Source of the DNA: Flavobacteriales bacterium UBA7468
GTDB lineage: Bacteria; Bacteroidota; Bacteroidia; Flavobacteriales_D; Crocinitomicaceae
DNA length: 64,000 nucleotides
Assembly (NCBI GenBank): GCA_002478565.1
Contig: DLPC01000006.1
Location: 1 to 64,000, forward strand
Direction: 5' to 3'
Positions 59,400 through 64,000 of the stretch are shown one piece after another; positions within the stretch are counted from its first letter, which is position 1, and each line of letters opens with the position of its first letter. A program made the position numbers and the translations under genes. The notes under the pieces were generated by a model that saw only the letters and a program-made list of their open reading frames with translations, had not been told where the DNA came from and searched no databases.

Positions 59400-60503
59400 A
59401 TGAACAATACAACTATACAGTTCTCTAAAGAACACAACTCAGAGTTTTATAAAACCCTGAAGTCTAGAGTAAACAGCTACTTCAAAGACAACAACATTTC
59501 CAAACAAGCAAACGCAGCAATGGTATTTAAGACCTTTGCACTTTTAGCTCTTTTTTTAACTCCTTACGGTTTTCTATTCAACCAAAATTTGCCAACTTGG
59601 GCTTATGTCGGATTATGGTTTGTAATGGGTTTCGGAATGGCTGGAGTTGGTCTTTCTGTCATGCACGATGCCAATCATGGGGCCTATTCGAAAAAAGAAT
59701 GGATAAATACATTGGTAAGCAACGTTATGATTATTCTTGGCGGAAGCGCGCGCAACTGGAGAATTCAACACAACGTTTTGCATCATACATATACCAATGT
59801 TACGGATCACGATGAAGACATCGACCCACCAGTATTCATGTTGCGTTTCTCACCTCACTCGAAGCACTACGCCATTCATAAATTCCAGCACCTCTATGCG
59901 TGGTTCTTTTATGGCATGATGACGCTTTTTTGGTTTCTCACCAAAGACTACCAACAAGCATTTCGTTACAAGAAAAAGAACCTTATTGCCGCACAAGGCG
60001 TCAGCTTTACGCAGCACATGATGGGCATCATCTTTTTTAAAGTCTTGTATGCCTTTTTATTCTTGTTTTTACCTATATACTTTGGTGGCGCAAGCTGGTT
60101 AGTGAACGCACTAGGTTTTTTGTTGATGCAATTTATTTGTGGTTTAATTCTTGCCATGATTTTTCAACCAGCGCATGTCGTTCCAACCTCAACATATCCT
60201 ATTCCTAACGATTCTGGCGTTGTAGAGGCAGACTGGGCGGTCAATCAACTTTATAATACGGCCAATTTTGCTCCGAAAGCAAAGTTGTTTTCTTGGTATG
60301 TGGGTGGTTTGAATTATCAAGTTGAACACCACTTATTTCCTTCAATTTGCCATATTCATTACAACAAAATAGCTCAAATTGTAGAACAAACAGCTAGGGA
60401 ATACAACCTGCCTTACCATTCCTACAAAACATTTGTTTCGGCTTTGGCTGATCACACGCGCATGCTCAAAAATTTAGGTAAGCAAAACCCTTCTTTGGCT
60501 TAG
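59400..60503 (+). CDS. Membrane fatty acid desaturase (front-end/acyl-lipid type)
   Basis: 367 residues, four main membrane helices. All three histidine boxes are present: H89-D-A-N-H93, H124-N-V-L-H128-H129 and Q307-V-E-H310-H311. The Gln in the third box is typical of front-end desaturases, here without a fused cytochrome b5 domain. It introduces double bonds into membrane acyl chains, useful for cold adaptation. The MmcQ-like gene follows after one base. Confidence 0.92.
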   Translation: MNNTTIQFSKEHNSEFYKTLKSRVNSYFKDNNISKQANAAMVFKTFALLALFLTPYGFLFNQNLPTWAYVGLWFVMGFGMAGVGLSVMHDANHGAYSKKEWINTLVSNVMIILGGSARNWRIQHNVLHHTYTNVTDHDEDIDPPVFMLRFSPHSKHYAIHKFQHLYAWFFYGMMTLFWFLTKDYQQAFRYKKKNLIAAQGVSFTQHMMGIIFFKVLYAFLFLFLPIYFGGASWLVNALGFLLMQFICGLILAMIFQPAHVVPTSTYPIPNDSGVVEADWAVNQLYNTANFAPKAKLFSWYVGGLNYQVEHHLFPSICHIHYNKIAQIVEQTAREYNLPYHSYKTFVSALADHTRMLKNLGKQNPSLA

Positions 60504-60504
60504 C

Positions 60505-60858
60505 ATGAATCTTGATGTTTTGCATCAATATTGCATGCAAAAATTAGGTGCCGAGGCCTGTTTTCCGTTCGACGAACAAACCCTTGTTTTCAAGGTCTTT
60601 GGCAAAATGTTTGCGCTTGTCGATGTCGATTCATTTGAATCTATTAACGTCAAATGTGACCCAGAAAAAGCCATCGACTTAAGAGAGCGCTTTACAGCTG
60701 TCCAACCTGGTTTTCACATGAATCACAAGCATTGGAATACCGTTCGTTTTCATGAAGACGTCTCAGACTCCCAGATTTTCGAATTTATTGATCATTCATA
60801 TCAATTAGTTTATCGAGGTTTGCCGAAAAAAATTCGCGATGAAAATCCGCTTAGATAA
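60505..60858 (+). CDS. MmcQ/YjbR-family protein
   Basis: 117 residues with the family landmarks VFGKMFALVDVD, VKCDPEKAIDLRERF and GFHMNHKHWNTV. CyaY-like fold, DNA-binding suspected in the family, cellular role unknown. It overlaps the S4 gene by 20 bases. Confidence 0.88.
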   Translation: MNLDVLHQYCMQKLGAEACFPFDEQTLVFKVFGKMFALVDVDSFESINVKCDPEKAIDLRERFTAVQPGFHMNHKHWNTVRFHEDVSDSQIFEFIDHSYQLVYRGLPKKIRDENPLR

Positions 60859-61222
60859 GTATGTCTGGTGTGTAAGGCTCACCAAAACGCGTTCCCTGGC
60901 CACAGAATTAATTGCTAAGGGTAAAATTCTATTGAATGATCAAACCGTAAAACCCTCGCGAGAAGTTAAAATAGGAGAGCTCATTGTGGTCCAAAAGCAT
61001 AGCGCTAAATTCGAATACAAAGTGCTTGATTTAATAGACCGCCGTGTCGGCGCTGCTTTAGTCAAAGATTATATTCTAGATCAAACCAAAGAAGAAGAAA
61101 TCCAAAAACTCAAGGTTTACCAAGAAGCACAAAGAAATTACCGCCTCACCGACGGCAAACCCACTAAAAAAGATCGCCGAGAACTGGACCGTTTCTTAGA
61201 TGACTGGTCTGAAATCAATTGA
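60839..61222 (+). CDS. S4-domain RNA-binding protein (Hsp15-like)
   Basis: 127 residues. The S4 domain occupies about 1-60 (MKIRLDKYVWCVRLTKTRSL, GKILLNDQTVKPSREVKIGE), followed by a basic tail (KPTKKDRRELDRF). Hsp15 binds free 50S subunits carrying nascent chains and helps recycle stalled ribosomes. Third gene of the desaturase-led operon; its end overlaps the convergent dehydrogenase gene by 8 bases. Confidence 0.9.
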   Translation: MKIRLDKYVWCVRLTKTRSLATELIAKGKILLNDQTVKPSREVKIGELIVVQKHSAKFEYKVLDLIDRRVGAALVKDYILDQTKEEEIQKLKVYQEAQRNYRLTDGKPTKKDRRELDRFLDDWSEIN

Positions 61223-62165
61223 TTTCATCAGCGAGTATTTTTTCGGCCAATACCGAACTCAACTTAATGTAACTTTCTGATGTCCAACCACCTACGTGTG
61301 GAGTTAGCACCACATTAGCTGCAGAAATGAGATAAGAAAATGAAGGAGGTAGTTCTTGCTCAAAAAAGGATTCAAAGCTTTTTGATTCATATTCGAGAAC
61401 ATCCAGACCTGCGCCTTTGATTTTTCCGGCTTTCAGACCCGCTACCAAGGCTTCTGTTTCGACGATTTTCCCCCTGGATAAATTTAACAGATAGAACGGT
61501 TTGTGCATCTTTGACACAAACTCAACGTTAAAAATATATCGGGTTTCTTTGTTCTGAGGAATATGAAAACTTAAAACATCCGCTTGTTCCATAATTGCAT
61601 TCAATGTGCACTCCTGAACAAAATGATCTCCAAAGCCCGACTTATATTTGTCATGAGCCAATACACGCACATCAAATCCTCTGAGCTTTTTAGCAAAGGC
61701 AGCACCATTATTACCATAGCCTATAATTCCTACGGTTTTACCATCGAGCTCTTCTCCTCGATTGGACTCCCTATTCCATTCTCCGACCCTGATTTCTTTA
61801 TCGGCTTTTTGAATTTTATGAAACAAGGAAAGCAACATTCCTAGAGCGTGCTCTGCAACGGCGTTCCGGTTTCCTTCCGGTGAATTATAAACTCGTATGC
61901 CTAATTCCCTGCATACTTTGGTATCTATGTTTTCAAGGCCAGAACCAGATCTGGCAATAAACTTCAAATCTGGACAAAAAGAAAGAAAGTTAGCGTCTAT
62001 AGTAAATCTTGAACGAATGACAATACCATAAGCGGTGCTTAAGAAAGGAAGTAGGTTTTCAAAGTTAGTTTTAGTTTGATCCAAACAACGCATACCAGCT
62101 TGTGTCAATTTTTGTTCAAGCACAGGATGAACACTATCGATAAAAACTACTTGCTTTTCACTCAT
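61215..62165 (-). CDS. D-2-hydroxyacid dehydrogenase (D-3-phosphoglycerate dehydrogenase-like, no ACT domain)
   Basis: 316 residues. NAD-binding loop GIIGYGNNGAAFAKKL, catalytic Arg in NLSRGKIV, and the catalytic His in LTPHVGGWTSES. It lacks the C-terminal ACT domain of the long SerA form. May make 3-phosphohydroxypyruvate for serine or reduce another 2-ketoacid. A -7 element TAATTTTA (62170-62177, minus) lies 4 bases before the ATG. Confidence 0.88.
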   Translation of the reverse strand: MSEKQVVFIDSVHPVLEQKLTQAGMRCLDQTKTNFENLLPFLSTAYGIVIRSRFTIDANFLSFCPDLKFIARSGSGLENIDTKVCRELGIRVYNSPEGNRNAVAEHALGMLLSLFHKIQKADKEIRVGEWNRESNRGEELDGKTVGIIGYGNNGAAFAKKLRGFDVRVLAHDKYKSGFGDHFVQECTLNAIMEQADVLSFHIPQNKETRYIFNVEFVSKMHKPFYLLNLSRGKIVETEALVAGLKAGKIKGAGLDVLEYESKSFESFFEQELPPSFSYLISAANVVLTPHVGGWTSESYIKLSSVLAEKILADEIN

Positions 62166-62256
62166 TTTCTAAAATTAGTGAAATTTTGATGTTTTGACAG
62201 AAAAAACGCTTTTTATAGGCTTTGTTTAATGCAACATCGTATTTGGTCGCTTATGA

Positions 62257-62278
62257 TTTAACCTTTTTAATGGTTAAA
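62257..62278. repeat. Inverted repeat between mnmG and the dehydrogenase gene
   Basis: TTTAACC (62257-62263) and GGTTAAA (62272-62278) with an 8-base loop. No T run follows closely. It could be a weak terminator of mnmG or a regulatory site; the rest of the 140-base gap holds only the dehydrogenase promoter. Confidence 0.35.
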
Positions 62279-62305
62279 GGCGCTTAAATCGCTTTAAAAT
62301 GGAAA

Positions 62306-64000
62306 TTAACGGCCTAAATGGATCAATAATACTGAAATATCGCTAGGAGAAACCCCTGAAACCCGAGCCGCTTGACCGATAGTGGCTGGTTTTATTTTTG
62401 ACAATTTTTCTTTAGCCTCAATACTAAGACTTTTGATTTGGCGATAATCTAATTCTGGATTTATTTTTAGATCTTCGAGGCGTTGCAGTTTTTGTGCTTG
62501 CTCTTCCTCTCTTTCTATATATCCTTCATACTTTAAAAGAATCTCCGCCTGCTCAAGGGCTAATGGGTCTACCGCATTGATTTCTTCTACTAGCTCTTTA
62601 ATTGGTTCACTAATACCAACTAAATCTTCTAATGTAATGTGCGGCCTTGTAATTAATGAAGCTGCTTTGACCTGTTGACTGATTGGTGCAGATTCCTTTT
62701 GAAGGAGCATATCATTGGCTTGAGCGGGGGTAATTCCAACCTCTTTTAATTTGTTTTTAAGCGCCCTAGTATTTTCTTTTTTTGATTCTACTTTTTCTAA
62801 AGCGCTTTCATCAGCAAGACCAATTGAATAACCGAGTGGGGTCAGTCTTTCGTCGGCATTATCTTGTCTTAATAAAATTCTAAATTCCGCGCGGCTAGTG
62901 AACATTCTATACGGTTCATTAGTGCCCTTTGTAATCAAATCATCAATGAGAACACCAATATAAGCTTCGCTGCGTGTTAAAATAAATGGGTCTTTTTCAT
63001 GAACCTTTTGATGCGCATTGATACCCGCCATCAAACCCTGGCAAGCAGCTTCTTCATAACCCGTTGTACCATTAATTTGTCCTGCAAAAAACAAATTATC
63101 GATGAGTTTAGTTTCTAATGTATGGCTCAGTTGCGTCGGGGGAAAATAGTCGTATTCTATTGCGTAACCTGGTCTGAACATCTTTGCGTTTTCAAAACCA
63201 GGAATGCTTTTAAGTGCTAAATTTTGTACGTCTTCTGGGAGTGAAGTAGAGAAACCATTTACATAAATTTCAACAGTATTCCACCCTTCGGGTTCAACAA
63301 AAATTTGATGTCTATCTCGGTCTGCAAAGCGCGAAATTTTATCTTCAATACTCGGACAATAGCGCGGGCCTGAACTCTTAATAGCTCCATTAAACATTGG
63401 AGAGCGATCAAACCCCGTTCTCAACAATTCATGAGTGCGATCGTTGGTGTAGGTGATGTGACACGGAAGCTGCTTGGCCAATGCCGGTGTGCTACCATAA
63501 CTGAATTTAGAGGGGTTTTCATCTCCAAGTTGAACTTCCATTTTTGAATAATCCAAACTACGTCCATCTACTCTTGGAGGCGTACCTGTTTTCATTCTTC
63601 CGGCCTCAAAACCAAGTTCGATTAAACTTTCAGTCAAGCCCACAGCCGCTTTCTCACCTGCTCGACCGCCACCATATTGCTTTTCTCCTAAGTGAATCAA
63701 ACCATTTAAAAAGGTTCCGTTTGTAAGCACAACCGCCTTGCCATATACTTTAGTACCCATTGCTAGCTGGACACCAACAACTTTGTTTCCTTCTGTAAGA
63801 ATTCCAACGCACATGTCTTGCCAGAAATCTACATTCTTATTTTGCTCCAAAAGATAGCGCCACTCTAAAGAGAACAACACTCTGTCATTTTGCGTTCTTG
63901 GAGACCACATTGCGGGGCCTTTTGAACGGTTGAGCATACGAAATTGTATGGCACTTTTATCACTAACAATGCCAGAACCCCCGCCTAAAGCATCAATTTC
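62306..64000 (-). CDS. mnmG: tRNA uridine-5-carboxymethylaminomethyl modification enzyme MnmG (5' end outside window)
   Basis: 565 residues visible; the start and N-terminal FAD loop lie past the right edge. The visible part opens with EIDALGGGSGIVSDKSAIQF and then MLNRSKGPAMWSPR, followed by GTFLNGLIHLGE, GRMKTGTPPRVDGRS and INGTTGYEEAACQGLMAG, all MnmG signatures. With MnmE it modifies the wobble uridine of several tRNAs. The frame continues to the last base without a stop. Confidence 0.96.
   Translation of the reverse strand, partial: EIDALGGGSGIVSDKSAIQFRMLNRSKGPAMWSPRTQNDRVLFSLEWRYLLEQNKNVDFWQDMCVGILTEGNKVVGVQLAMGTKVYGKAVVLTNGTFLNGLIHLGEKQYGGGRAGEKAAVGLTESLIELGFEAGRMKTGTPPRVDGRSLDYSKMEVQLGDENPSKFSYGSTPALAKQLPCHITYTNDRTHELLRTGFDRSPMFNGAIKSSGPRYCPSIEDKISRFADRDRHQIFVEPEGWNTVEIYVNGFSTSLPEDVQNLALKSIPGFENAKMFRPGYAIEYDYFPPTQLSHTLETKLIDNLFFAGQINGTTGYEEAACQGLMAGINAHQKVHEKDPFILTRSEAYIGVLIDDLITKGTNEPYRMFTSRAEFRILLRQDNADERLTPLGYSIGLADESALEKVESKKENTRALKNKLKEVGITPAQANDMLLQKESAPISQQVKAASLITRPHITLEDLVGISEPIKELVEEINAVDPLALEQAEILLKYEGYIEREEEQAQKLQRLEDLKINPELDYRQIKSLSIEAKEKLSKIKPATIGQAARVSGVSPSDISVLLIHLGR

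Overview
The window looks like chromosome from a Bacteroidota bacterium, most likely an aerobic Flavobacteriales-type marine or aquatic organism. The evidence is a set of large secreted proteins with GEVED domains and type IX secretion (T9SS) tails, a SusC/SusD pair, a caa3-type oxidase assembly operon, and Bacteroidota-style promoters (-7 element TAnnTTTG) with very few Shine-Dalgarno-like leaders. I see no tRNA, rRNA, insertion sequence, prophage or CRISPR array. Coding is dense, and no gene-free stretch reaches 300 bases.

Region by region. 1-11380 (minus): two giant secreted proteins, one cut by the window edge. The 2571-residue one has a beta-helix, GEVED domains, a lectin-like domain, seven Ig/PKD-like repeats and a T9SS tail. 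11487-19629: housekeeping and surface genes (atypical SDR, small membrane protein, GT4 glycosyltransferase, sensor histidine kinase, enoyl-CoA hydratase, polysaccharide flippase, dxs). 19632-32467: a polysaccharide utilisation locus that reads as a laminarin/beta-glucan system. It holds an FGHS-family sugar transporter, a Nudix-type regulator, SusC, SusD, a PKD lipoprotein, a GH16 lipoprotein, a GH3 enzyme and a T9SS protein with two CBM-like modules. Three copies of a 21-bp palindromic site (plus a weaker fourth) flank these genes and suggest one local regulon. 32506-40653: a long operon for cytochrome oxidase (ctaB, two subunit III genes, subunit IV, two SCO proteins, DUF420, a membrane protein), then dCMP deaminase and a C-terminal processing protease.

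40655-44616 (minus): a 34-residue membrane peptide, then an operon of an ABC exporter, a signal-less substrate-binding-like protein and a secreted protein. 44671-48656 (plus): prs, L25, a dolichyl-phosphate-mannose-synthase-like glycosyltransferase, dihydroorotase and a DUF4296 lipoprotein. 48660-57427 (minus): murI; the envelope operon uppS-bamA-ompH-ompH; atpD-atpC; rbfA and a LolE/FtsX-like permease whose family-conserved N-terminus has no ATG, GTG or TTG start. 57492-61222 (plus): ABC exporter, fatty acid desaturase, MmcQ/YjbR protein and S4 protein. 61215-64000 (minus): 2-hydroxyacid dehydrogenase and mnmG, cut by the right edge.

The most interesting signals are the operator set and possible short terminated RNA in the glucan locus, the permease without a canonical start, promoters lying only 4-6 nt upstream of at least ten start codons (probable leaderless messages), a SCO paralogue lacking its copper-ligand histidine, and an EF-hand loop inside the DUF420 oxidase factor. 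All functional calls come from reading motifs by eye; no database search was run.
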